In this document: positions 15,243 through 23,128 of the stretch, one piece after another
How positions within the stretch are numbered: the stretch's first letter is position 1
Layout: every line of letters starts with the position of its first letter
Source of the DNA: Hyphomicrobiales bacterium
Lineage (GTDB): Bacteria > Pseudomonadota > Alphaproteobacteria > Rhizobiales > Aestuariivirgaceae
Reading direction: 5' to 3'
Assembly (NCBI GenBank): GCA_026990765.1
Contig: JALXCV010000158.1
Span: 1 to 33,603, forward strand
DNA: 33,603 nt
Notes under the pieces: generated by a model
Database searches by the model: none
What the model was told of the DNA's origin: nothing
The model's input: only the letters and a program-made list of their open reading frames with translations
Translations under genes and position numbers: made by a program

Positions 15243-16700
15243 TCATATCGGGGCTGCAATCTTCAAGATTTCATCAAGATCAAGATGTTTGTGCAGATGC
15301 TCTGCCAGATCGTCAAGGGTTTCATCAATCAGCTGTTCAAAAGCAATATTGCCGGTTTCGGCCTGCATTGAAGCAAGCAATGCCCGGCGGAACTCATCAC
15401 CGGTGAAGCAGCCATGCAGATAGGTTCCATGGACCAGCCCGGTGCTGGCGCCTTCTGCTTTACCGTCTATATGGGCAAAGGGGTGTGAACAGGCTGGCCC
15501 GGTGGTTTCGCCAAGGTGGATTTCATAGCCTTTCATTGGTGTGCCGGTGTTGGTGTGAACGGCATTTATGTTGGTCAGGGTCTTGTCGGCCACCAAAACG
15601 GTTTCAACATCAAGCAGGCCAAGCCCGTCTATTGTGCCGCTGGTGCCTTCCACTCCGCCCGGATCGTGGATTTTGCGCCCCAGCATCTGGTAGCCACCGC
15701 AAATTCCCAAGACATTTTTTCCCTGTCTGGCAAGGGCCTTGATATCTATATCCCAGCCCTGCTGGCGCATATATGCCATATCGGCCATGGTAGACTTGGT
15801 GCCGGGGATAATAACCAGATCGGTATTTGCCGGTATAGGCGAGCCGGGCTGGATTATGCTCAGACTTACGCCCGGTTCCAGTTTCAGCGGGTCAAGATCG
15901 TCAAAATTGGCAATGCGTGACAGGCGGGGTATGGCAATGCGGAAATTTCCATCACCAATGCTGCCGGCTGTTTCCATGGCGACTGCATCTTCAGCGGGCA
16001 GGTTGCGGGCATTGGGGAAATGCGGGATTATGCCAAGGCATGGCGTGGCTGTTGCTTCCTGCAGGATCAGGCGACCTTCATCAAACAGTTTAATGTCACC
16101 GTGGAAGTTGTTGATTATGAATCCTTTAAGCCGGGCAGCATCTGCAGGCGAGATCATCTGGAATGTTCCTGCGATCGAGGCAATGACACCGCCGCGGTGA
16201 ATGTCACCAATCAGCAGGGCCGGGATGTTGGCGGCATGGGCAAAACCCATATTGGCAATATCACCTTTGCGCAAATTGGTTTCTGCCGGTGATCCGGCTC
16301 CTTCAACGATTATCAAGTCTACGCCTTTTGCCAGTTGATGAAAACTGTCCAGTACGCGCGGCATATATTGCTGCCGGGTTTGCATATATTGACGGGCAGA
16401 AAGGGTGGTTTCAGCCTTGCCCTGGATTATCACCTGGGCACCGGTGGTGGTTTCGGGTTTCAGCAATACCGGGTTCATATGGACAATCGGATCAATGCGG
16501 GCGGCGCGGGCCTGCAAGGCCTGGGCGCGGCCAATCTCGCCGCCATCCACCGTTACAGCGGCATTGTTGGACATGTTTTGCGGTTTGAACGGGGCGACTT
16601 TCATTCCCTGATTGGCAAAGGCGCGGGCCAGTCCGGCGGCAATGAGTGATTTGCCAACATCAGAGCCGGTGCCTTGCAGCATGATGGCAGCGCAACTCAT
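15243..16700 (-). CDS. cobQ: Adenosylcobyric acid synthase (glutamine-hydrolysing)
   Basis: The protein has 485 residues. It amidates side chains b, d, e and g of the corrin ring using glutamine and ATP. The N-terminal ATP-binding motif is GTGSDVGKSLIAAGLARAF, and the C-terminal class-I glutaminase has the nucleophile Cys in VLGICGGYQMLG and the His in VHGTYLHGCF. The start overlaps the cobB stop (ATGA), so cobB and cobQ form one operon running from the divergent promoter near 18010. Confidence 0.96.
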   Translation of the reverse strand: MSCAAIMLQGTGSDVGKSLIAAGLARAFANQGMKVAPFKPQNMSNNAAVTVDGGEIGRAQALQARAARIDPIVHMNPVLLKPETTTGAQVIIQGKAETTLSARQYMQTRQQYMPRVLDSFHQLAKGVDLIIVEGAGSPAETNLRKGDIANMGFAHAANIPALLIGDIHRGGVIASIAGTFQMISPADAARLKGFIINNFHGDIKLFDEGRLILQEATATPCLGIIPHFPNARNLPAEDAVAMETAGSIGDGNFRIAIPRLSRIANFDDLDPLKLEPGVSLSIIQPGSPIPANTDLVIIPGTKSTMADMAYMRQQGWDIDIKALARQGKNVLGICGGYQMLGRKIHDPGGVEGTSGTIDGLGLLDVETVLVADKTLTNINAVHTNTGTPMKGYEIHLGETTGPACSHPFAHIDGKAEGASTGLVHGTYLHGCFTGDEFRRALLASMQAETGNIAFEQLIDETLDDLAEHLHKHLDLDEILKIAAPI

Positions 16701-17983
16701 GGCGATACCGCATCGATTATATGGGCATATGAACCCATTATTCTGCCTCGCCGCATTCCCATATCACCTATGGCTGTTCCAATAGTATCGCTGGCGCTGA
16801 ATAAGGGGTCAGCAGAACCGTGAGTATCTATGGTCGAGAAATGAAACTCGTGAGCGCATAGACGGGCTGGATATGGCAGGGGTGATGAATGGCTCAGGCT
16901 GCGATAGCCAAGGGTCAGTTTTGGCTTGGCAAATGAAGTGGTGACTGGCAGTAACCCGGCCATCTGGTGGGTTTGTCCCTGTTTGTCGATAATGGCTTGG
17001 CCCAACACCATATAGCCGCCGCACTCGCCATAGATCAGCGCCTTTGAGTTTCGCAATCCATCGAGAAACTGATTGTTTGCCGCCAGTTTTGCCGCGTGCA
17101 GTTCAGGATAGCCACCTGGCAGGAATATGGCATCGGCATCAGATGGGGGGGAGTGATTGGCAAGCGGCGAGAATAGCTGGATTTGTGCTCCGGCAGATTG
17201 CCAGCTGGTTAAAAGGTGGGGATAGATGAAGCCGAATGCCTCATCGCTGGCTATGGCTATGTTTTGCCCAAGAGGGGGCAATGATGAGGTGCTTGCGGGG
17301 TCTAGCGAAACGGGCAGTTTCATGGCGAGTGACTGGAAGGCAGCAAGATCAATATTTTCAGCAGCAATCATACCGGCCTTATGGATAAACTCGTCAATCT
17401 CGGGGTGTTCGCTTGCCTGTACCAGCCCCAAATGCCGTGATGGGAGTTTCAGATCATGCAGTTTTGGGATAGCGCCGAGTATTTTAACGCCATTTGAGGC
17501 AAGAGCCTGTGTCATCAATCTGGTGTGGCGTTGGCTGGATGTGTGGTTGAGAATTACCCCGGCAAGATTCAAGTCTGGTCTGAAAGTCCTGAACCCGTGT
17601 ACCAGAGCGGCAATTGACTGGGCCTGATGTGAGCAATCAACAATCAGGATAACCGGAATATCGAGTTTTTCAGCCAGATCAGCGGTTGATCCCTTGCCGG
17701 TTTCAGGGCCATCAAACAGGCCCATTACTCCCTCAATAATCACCAGATCGCTGTCACTATCAAGATTTGCCATGATGGTATCATCGCGCATTGCCCATTG
17801 ATCGAGATTATAACAGGGGCGGCCAGTGGCTTTGGAATGAAAGCGCGGATCGATATAATCAGGCCCGACCTTGGCTGATGAAACATTGATGCCGGAAGCC
17901 CTTAAAGCTGCCAGCAAAGCCATGGTAACCACGGTTTTTCCGGTGCCTGATGCCGGGGCAGCTATGATTATGGCCTTTGACAA
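16697..17983 (-). CDS. cobB: Cobyrinic/hydrogenobyrinic acid a,c-diamide synthase, TTG start
   Basis: The protein has 428 residues. It amidates the a and c side chains. The ATP site is APASGTGKTVVTMALLAALR near the N-terminus; the glutaminase Cys lies in YGECGGYMVLGQ. The frame extends far upstream across the divergent cbiD gene, but homology starts at the TTG codon at 17983 (SKAIIIAAP follows), preceded by AAAGGA; no in-frame ATG is suitably placed. With cobQ downstream it forms a two-gene unit divergent from cbiD. Confidence 0.93.
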   Translation of the reverse strand: MSKAIIIAAPASGTGKTVVTMALLAALRASGINVSSAKVGPDYIDPRFHSKATGRPCYNLDQWAMRDDTIMANLDSDSDLVIIEGVMGLFDGPETGKGSTADLAEKLDIPVILIVDCSHQAQSIAALVHGFRTFRPDLNLAGVILNHTSSQRHTRLMTQALASNGVKILGAIPKLHDLKLPSRHLGLVQASEHPEIDEFIHKAGMIAAENIDLAAFQSLAMKLPVSLDPASTSSLPPLGQNIAIASDEAFGFIYPHLLTSWQSAGAQIQLFSPLANHSPPSDADAIFLPGGYPELHAAKLAANNQFLDGLRNSKALIYGECGGYMVLGQAIIDKQGQTHQMAGLLPVTTSFAKPKLTLGYRSLSHSSPLPYPARLCAHEFHFSTIDTHGSADPLFSASDTIGTAIGDMGMRRGRIMGSYAHIIDAVSP

Positions 17984-18004
17984 TGGAGAATATCCTTTGA
18001 TTGT

Positions 18005-18019
18005 AGCAAATGATTTGCT
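18005..18019. promoter_or_regulatory. Perfect palindrome in the cobB-cbiD divergent promoter
   Basis: AGCAAAT-G-ATTTGCT is an exact 7+1+7 inverted repeat centred in the 52 bases between the two divergent starts. It is well placed to be an operator controlling both arms. No canonical cobalamin riboswitch is present here. Confidence 0.5.
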
Positions 18020-18035
18020 GTTATAAGGTCTTTCC

Positions 18036-19085
18036 ATGGACAAGACCAATGCAAATAATCTCAAACGCGGCTGGACGACCGGGGCTTGTGCAACGGCGGC
18101 GGTAAAAGCAGCTTTTGCGGCATTGCTCAAAGGCGAGTTTCCTGATCCGGTAAGCATAAGACTGCCAAAAGGCCAGACACCGGCTTTTGCGCTGGCGCTT
18201 GAGGGCAAGGGTGATGGCTGGGCGCGGGCCGGGATCATCAAGGATGCAGGCGATGACCCGGATGTGACACATGGTTGTCTGGTGGTGGCAACTGTGTGGC
18301 GAACAAAGAAACCGGGAATTGAGTTCGTGGCTGGTGAAGGAGTGGGGCAGGTAACATTGCCCGGTTTGCCGGTTGAAGTGGGTGAGCCTGCAATCAACCC
18401 GGTGCCGCGGCAGATGATTAAACAGGTGGTTGAAGAATTTGCAGTAAGCGGCGGGGCAAGAATCGAAATATCGATTCCAGATGGTGAGCAACTGGCAAAA
18501 AAAACTTTCAATCCGCGACTGGGAATTGTCGGTGGTCTGTCAATTCTTGGAACCACGGGGATTGTAAATCCGTTTTCCTGTTCGGCCTGGATTGCCTCAA
18601 TTCATTCAGCAATAGATGTTGCCCGCATGGCCGGTTTGACCCATCTTGTCGGCTCGACCGGTTCGACTTCTGAAGAAGCCGCGCAGCAATTATTCGGGCT
18701 GGATGATCTGGCGATGATTGATATGGGTGATTTTGCCGGCGGTTTGTTAAAGTATTTGCGGCGTAATCCGGTGGAGCGGGTCACCATAGCAGGCGGAATG
18801 GCCAAGATGACCAAGCTGGCGCAAGGGGCGCTGGACCTGCATTCGGGGCGATCGCAGGTGGATTTTGACTGGCTGTCCGGTCTGGTTGCAGATAAACAGT
18901 TGCGCCAACGCATAATAAAGGCCAATACGGTGCTGGAAGTTGTGTCCATGGATTGCGTGGATATTGCCGGGCAGGTGGGTGAACTGGCACTTGCAACGGC
19001 AAGGAAAGTTTTGCGGGATGCTCCGGTAAAGCTGGATATTCTGGTTCTGGACAGAAATGGCAGGGTGATGGCACATGCGCGGTAA
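18036..19085 (+). CDS. cbiD: Cobalt-precorrin-5B C1-methyltransferase
   Basis: The protein has 349 residues. CbiD methylates C1 in the anaerobic, cobalt-early route, where CobF acts in the aerobic one. Family motifs are RGWTTGACATAAVKAA near the start, PDVTHG, GLPVEVGEPAINPVPR, GLSILGTTGIVNPFS and TIAGGMAKMTKLAQG. AAGG lies eight bases before the ATG. Its presence with CbiG and CbiX is a main reason to infer the early-cobalt branch. It overlaps cobK by 11 nt. Confidence 0.95.
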   Translation: MDKTNANNLKRGWTTGACATAAVKAAFAALLKGEFPDPVSIRLPKGQTPAFALALEGKGDGWARAGIIKDAGDDPDVTHGCLVVATVWRTKKPGIEFVAGEGVGQVTLPGLPVEVGEPAINPVPRQMIKQVVEEFAVSGGARIEISIPDGEQLAKKTFNPRLGIVGGLSILGTTGIVNPFSCSAWIASIHSAIDVARMAGLTHLVGSTGSTSEEAAQQLFGLDDLAMIDMGDFAGGLLKYLRRNPVERVTIAGGMAKMTKLAQGALDLHSGRSQVDFDWLSGLVADKQLRQRIIKANTVLEVVSMDCVDIAGQVGELALATARKVLRDAPVKLDILVLDRNGRVMAHAR

Positions 19086-19812
19086 AAAGCGAATAATGAT
19101 TATTGGTGGAACTGGCGAGGCAAGACGCCTGGCGGCAATGCTGGTGCAATATGGGTATTCGGTTGTAACTTCCCTTGCTGGAGTGACAACTGATCCGGCT
19201 TTGCCAACCGGTGAAGTGCGCTTTGGCGGTTTTGGCAGTATTGACGGGATGGTGGAGTTTATTCAGGGCGAAGGTATCATGGCAATTGCTGATGCGTCGC
19301 ACCCATTTGCGGTAAATATTACCAAACAGTCTTTTGAAGCGGCAAAGCGATGTAATTTACCTTATGTGCGCCTTGATCGCCGGCCATGGAAACCACTTGC
19401 CGGAGAGCAATGGCAGATGCTGGAAAATGTAGAAGTTGCGGTCAAGGCATTGCCGCAAAATGCCCGGGTCTTGCTGACTATCGGGCGCAAGGATCTGCCA
19501 AAATTTGCGGTGCGTGATGATTTATCGGTACTGGCCCGTTCAATTGAGCCGCCAGATATGGAATTGCCGCCGAACTGGAAATTCATTGAAGGGCGGCCAC
19601 CATTCAGTATTGAAAGCGAAATGGAGCTGATGGATGGGCACAAGATTGACTGTCTGTTATCTAAAAATTCCGGCGGCAAGGCTGTTGCGGCCAAATTACA
19701 GGCGGCACGCGAGCTGGGTGTCAGGATTTTCATGATTGAACGCCCGGTGATCGAAGGCATCCGAAAGGTCAGAAAAGTCGATCAGGTGTTGCAATTCCTG
19801 CCAAAACTTTGA
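19075..19812 (+). CDS. cobK: (Cobalt-)precorrin-6A reductase
   Basis: The protein has 245 residues (CbiJ in the anaerobic nomenclature). It reduces precorrin-6A with NAD(P)H. Motifs are IMIIGGTGEARRLA at the N-terminus, DASHPFAVNIT, LTIGRKDLPKF, PPFSIESEMELM and SKNSGGKAVAAKLQAARELG. The start lies inside the end of cbiD, so the two are co-translated. It converges with ubiV, with 24 bases between. Confidence 0.93.
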   Translation: MRGKKRIMIIGGTGEARRLAAMLVQYGYSVVTSLAGVTTDPALPTGEVRFGGFGSIDGMVEFIQGEGIMAIADASHPFAVNITKQSFEAAKRCNLPYVRLDRRPWKPLAGEQWQMLENVEVAVKALPQNARVLLTIGRKDLPKFAVRDDLSVLARSIEPPDMELPPNWKFIEGRPPFSIESEMELMDGHKIDCLLSKNSGGKAVAAKLQAARELGVRIFMIERPVIEGIRKVRKVDQVLQFLPKL

Positions 19813-19836
19813 TCTTTGCCGGTATTACATCTCTGT

Positions 19837-20739
19837 TTAAGCCTGCTGCCAGTCATAGCCTGACTTGTCATGGTAAAAGCCATTGGAGAATGGGGCATCG
19901 ATAGTATTCTGTTTCATCTCTTCAACAGCTTTTTCAGGGCTTGTCTTGCCATCCAGCAAGTCGCGGAAGGTTTTGCAAGTCTCTATTGTTCCGATACTGT
20001 GCGGGGAAATGCGGTAGCGGGGGATGCCCATATTCTGCAATTCACTTATTTCACCAGCCAGGTTGAGGCAGCTATATGACATGGTCTGAATGCCGTTAAT
20101 AGCCAGGAACGGGCGACCTTCCATGGTTTCAATCACCATACCGTCCAGATCCTTGTCACAGATAAACTGGCAGGTATCCTTGGTGCGATTATGGGCGCGG
20201 GCTGAATAGCAGCGGGCTGACAGGGCCAGCCCCATGCGGCCATAGATTTGCACTTCCAGTTCTATATCCAGTTTTTCGGCAAATCCGGCCAGCTCTTTTA
20301 TTCCCTGTTTGGGGATTTCCGGTGACAGGGAGATGATTTTTGCACCATTTTCGGCAAAAAACTCAAGGCTTTCCTCATTGAAGGTGTTGATATGCGGCCC
20401 GATTGCGTGTGGCTTGCCTTCCAGATACTCAAGGGCAGATGCGTCATTGGCTTCGATGAAGAATTCATCAGCGCTGGCGGTGCGCTCCACCAGACGGCGG
20501 TCAACCGCGCTGGCGGTTTCTGACAGGGTGGAGAAAATCAGTTGTTTTCCTGCCTCTGTCAACCGGGTCACTACTTCTTCCAGTACCGGTTCAAACAGGG
20601 GAGCGCGTTTGGAGCAGATGACTTCACCAATATAGACTGTATCTACCGGGGCTTCATCTGCAACCTGAAAGTAAAAGTCACGCCATTGTTCTGGAGACCA
20701 GTTAAACAATACCGGGCCAAGAGAGAGTTTTGATTGCAT
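19837..20739 (-). CDS. ubiV: Oxygen-independent ubiquinone hydroxylation protein UbiV (U32 family)
   Basis: The protein has 300 residues from the ATG at 20739; the frame extends upstream into ubiU but the family start fits here. UbiU and UbiV form a complex that hydroxylates ubiquinone precursors without O2, with prephenate as the known oxygen donor. Candidate [4Fe-4S] cysteines are in EVICSKRAP and the cluster RCYSARAHNRTKDTCQFICDKD. It starts four bases after the ubiU stop and is the last gene of ubiT-ubiU-ubiV. Confidence 0.93.
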   Translation of the reverse strand: MQSKLSLGPVLFNWSPEQWRDFYFQVADEAPVDTVYIGEVICSKRAPLFEPVLEEVVTRLTEAGKQLIFSTLSETASAVDRRLVERTASADEFFIEANDASALEYLEGKPHAIGPHINTFNEESLEFFAENGAKIISLSPEIPKQGIKELAGFAEKLDIELEVQIYGRMGLALSARCYSARAHNRTKDTCQFICDKDLDGMVIETMEGRPFLAINGIQTMSYSCLNLAGEISELQNMGIPRYRISPHSIGTIETCKTFRDLLDGKTSPEKAVEEMKQNTIDAPFSNGFYHDKSGYDWQQA

Positions 20740-20743
20740 GGGG

Positions 20744-21748
20744 TTATTTCCAGGTTTTTGAGCGGAACGCGCCTTCATTCTGGCGATGTCCCTCGGTCAG
20801 GGCCAGAAGGTCGGTAATATCAGGGTCTTCACCGGCGGCATAGGCATCTACTGTCTGGCGAAAGGCCGAGACTACATTGCGTATATAGGCTCGCGAGCGC
20901 TGGCGGCCTTCGATTTTCAGGGCAGTGACACCAGCCTTGATAAGATCTGGCAGCAACCTTGTAAGATTGAGACTGACCGGTTCTTCAAAGGCGTAATATT
21001 CGGTTTTGTGCTCACTATTATAGCGGCCCTTGCAGATTACCGGATAACCGGCACTCTCATTTCTGGAATAACGGTCAATGGCGAATTCGCCAAGTCTTGT
21101 TGTCATGTTTCCCTGTTCATCTTCATTGTAATGCACGCAATGGGCGGCAGAACAGGCTCCGTCAAGATTGGTGGATATTCCGGTGGCATAGCTGGAAAGG
21201 GCACAGCGACCTTCAGCCATCATGCCGATATTACCAAATACAAAGGCTTCGATCTCACAAGGGATTGCATCATGCACCTGCTTGATTTCGGCAACAGTCA
21301 AAATGCGGGGCAGAACCACCCGCTTTACATCAAAATGCTTGCAATAATAGTTGATGGCCTCAGGTGATGAGGCACCGGCCTGTACTGACAGGTGAATGCG
21401 CTGGTCGGGGTGGTCGCGGTGCAAATATCTGGCCATGCCAATATCGGCAACGATAATGGCGTCAACGCCTATCCTTACAGCATCATCAATTGCTGACTTC
21501 CAGATGTCGGTACGACCCGCTGTTGGAAATGAGTTGATTGCAGCCAGGATTTTGGCGCCGTGATCCTGGGCGTATCTGGCCGATTGCTCCATTTCTTCGG
21601 GGGTGAAATTGAGGCCGGGAAAATTGCGGGCGTTGGTTGGTCCCTGAAAGCCGCAATAAATCGCATCAGCACCGGCATCAACAGCAGTGCGCAGGGAGGC
21701 TGGCGTACCGGCTGGACACACCAGTTCCGGTTTGAATGGTTCGGTCAT
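20744..21748 (-). CDS. ubiU: Oxygen-independent ubiquinone hydroxylation protein UbiU (U32 family)
   Basis: The protein has 334 residues. It shows the U32 peptidase-like pattern ELVCPAGTPASLRTAVDAGADAIYCGF near the start, NARNFPGLNF, and a four-cysteine set typical of UbiU: RCALSSYATG, GACSAAHC and VICKGRY. Its start overlaps the ubiT stop (ATGA), and ubiV follows after four bases. It acts as the partner of UbiV in the cytoplasm. Confidence 0.94.
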   Translation of the reverse strand: MTEPFKPELVCPAGTPASLRTAVDAGADAIYCGFQGPTNARNFPGLNFTPEEMEQSARYAQDHGAKILAAINSFPTAGRTDIWKSAIDDAVRIGVDAIIVADIGMARYLHRDHPDQRIHLSVQAGASSPEAINYYCKHFDVKRVVLPRILTVAEIKQVHDAIPCEIEAFVFGNIGMMAEGRCALSSYATGISTNLDGACSAAHCVHYNEDEQGNMTTRLGEFAIDRYSRNESAGYPVICKGRYNSEHKTEYYAFEEPVSLNLTRLLPDLIKAGVTALKIEGRQRSRAYIRNVVSAFRQTVDAYAAGEDPDITDLLALTEGHRQNEGAFRSKTWK

Positions 21749-22269
21749 GATTTGCTTTCAGCTATCTTGTTGAAACTGTCGAGGAATGAACGCATTGGTT
21801 TGGCCAGCGGGCCAAAAGCTGCAGCTACATCATCGGCCAGGGTTGAATCCATATCATCAAGTGCATTGCGCAGGGCAACCATGGCTTCACTGTCACCTGA
21901 AACTTTAAGGTCACGTGAAAAGAACAGGGCATCAGAATCGGTCTGGCTGTCAATCATTCGCAGCAGGGTCATGAAAGTGCCGCCAATATAGACATCGCGT
22001 TCAATGTCCTTGCGCCTGTCAATGGCGGTAAGCTTCGGGTTTTGCGGGTCCGGTTCCAGTAAAAACACGATTGGCAGATTGGTCGGATCAATCAGGAATT
22101 TCTTTTTTGTACCGGGGCCAAGGCGGGCGAACAGGCCGGGCTGGCGCCTGACAATGGTTTTGACAATCCGGGCCAGAACCGGTTGCAGGGGAAGCAATGG
22201 CAGTGGCGGCAGATATTTTGAAATGGCTGGTGATTTTACCAGTCCGGGATTTTGTGTATTGGCTGTCAT
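21745..22269 (-). CDS. ubiT: SCP2-domain ubiquinone biosynthesis accessory factor UbiT
   Basis: The protein has 174 residues. The SCP2-like lipid-binding domain covers about 45-150 (PIVFLLEPDPQNPKLTAIDRRKDIERDVYIGGTFMTLLRMI ... LFFSRDLKVSGDSEAM). UbiT is thought to bind hydrophobic ubiquinone intermediates and replaces UbiJ under anoxia. It is first in the operon and has an FNR-type box 37 bases upstream. No good ribosome site is visible before the ATG; see the FNR-box entry for a possible very short leader. Confidence 0.92.
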   Translation of the reverse strand: MTANTQNPGLVKSPAISKYLPPLPLLPLQPVLARIVKTIVRRQPGLFARLGPGTKKKFLIDPTNLPIVFLLEPDPQNPKLTAIDRRKDIERDVYIGGTFMTLLRMIDSQTDSDALFFSRDLKVSGDSEAMVALRNALDDMDSTLADDVAAAFGPLAKPMRSFLDSFNKIAESKS

Positions 22270-22305
22270 GGCCTAAGCTATAATTGCAAGCTTGTGGCTT
22301 GAGCC

Positions 22306-22319
22306 TTGATTCATGTCAA
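22306..22319 (-). promoter_or_regulatory. FNR/Anr-type box upstream of ubiTUV
   Basis: TTGAT-TCAT-GTCAA matches the FNR/Anr consensus TTGAT-N4-ATCAA with one difference in ten. On the minus strand a TTATAG -10-like element lies at 22283-22278, giving a start near 22271 that is about 41.5 bases from the box centre, the class II activator spacing. This predicts anaerobic induction of ubiTUV with a nearly leaderless mRNA. Confidence 0.65.
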
Positions 22320-22366
22320 TTTGTCACAGAAGGTGAGTGGTTGAAACGGTAAAAACTGTTTGAAAT

Positions 22367-23128
22367 TCAGGTTTTCCGGTTGCGCAAAACATGTTCATGG
22401 GCGCTGTCATAAAGAGCCGAATCCCGGAAATCATGATTATCAAATACCCTGCCGACCAGTATCAGGGCGGTACGGGTCAGTTTGGCCTTGCGGGCTTTGG
22501 CCGCGATTGTAGAAAGGGTTGCCCTGATGATCAATTGATCGGGCCATGTGGCGCGGTAAATGATTATGGCAGGACAATCAGCGCCATATTCAGGCTCCAG
22601 CGCGCGTCTGACATGAGCCAGATTGCGCACTGACAGATGAATGGCAAGAGTTGCCCCGGTTCTGGCCAGATTTTCCAGTTCTTCACCCTTTGGCATGGAT
22701 GAGGATTTCATTGCGGTGCGGGTCAGGATTATGGTCTGGGCAACTTCCGGTAATGTCAGTTCTGTCTTGAGTGCGGCAGCAGCAGCGGCAAAGGCGGGGA
22801 CGCCGGGGACAATTTCATAGTCGATTTCAAGCCGGTCAAGCCGGCGCATCTGTTCGGCTATGGCGCCATAGATGGAAGGATCGCCCGAATGAACGCGGGC
22901 AGTGTCAATGCCTTTGGTCTCGGCCTGTTTTATCTCAGCAATAATTTCATCCAGTGTCAGCGGGGCGGTGTCAATTATCCGGGCGGATTTCGGGGCTGAG
23001 GCAACGACTTCTTGCGGCACCAGCGATCCGGCATAAAGGCAAAGTTGGCAATTTTCGATCAAACGCAGGCCGCAAAGAGTTATCAGGTCGGGAGCGCCGG
23101 GACCGGCACCGATAAAATATACAGTCAT
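22367..23128 (-). CDS. cobM: (Cobalt-)precorrin-4 C11-methyltransferase
   Basis: The protein has 253 residues from the ATG at 23128 (CbiF in the anaerobic nomenclature). It uses SAM to methylate C11. Motifs are VYFIGAGPGAPDLITLCG at the N-terminus, LCLYAGSLVP, RVHSGDPSIYGAIAEQM, YEIVPGVPAFAAAAA and LTRTAMKSSSMP. The start overlaps the cbiG-cobJ stop (ATGA). It is the last gene of the cbiX-cobHLI-cbiG/cobJ-cobM run. Confidence 0.95.
   Translation of the reverse strand: MTVYFIGAGPGAPDLITLCGLRLIENCQLCLYAGSLVPQEVVASAPKSARIIDTAPLTLDEIIAEIKQAETKGIDTARVHSGDPSIYGAIAEQMRRLDRLEIDYEIVPGVPAFAAAAAALKTELTLPEVAQTIILTRTAMKSSSMPKGEELENLARTGATLAIHLSVRNLAHVRRALEPEYGADCPAIIIYRATWPDQLIIRATLSTIAAKARKAKLTRTALILVGRVFDNHDFRDSALYDSAHEHVLRNRKT

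Noticed and set aside
14868-15246. Open frames on both strands across the repeat region, including a minus-strand frame with seven-residue Ser/Arg/Pro repeats
   Set aside because: They arise because the repeat unit is 21 bp without stops. There is no ribosome site and no protein-like composition.
16697-18556. A 619-residue CobB frame with a long N-terminal extension
   Set aside because: The extra part is the antisense of cbiD; family homology begins at the TTG at 17983.
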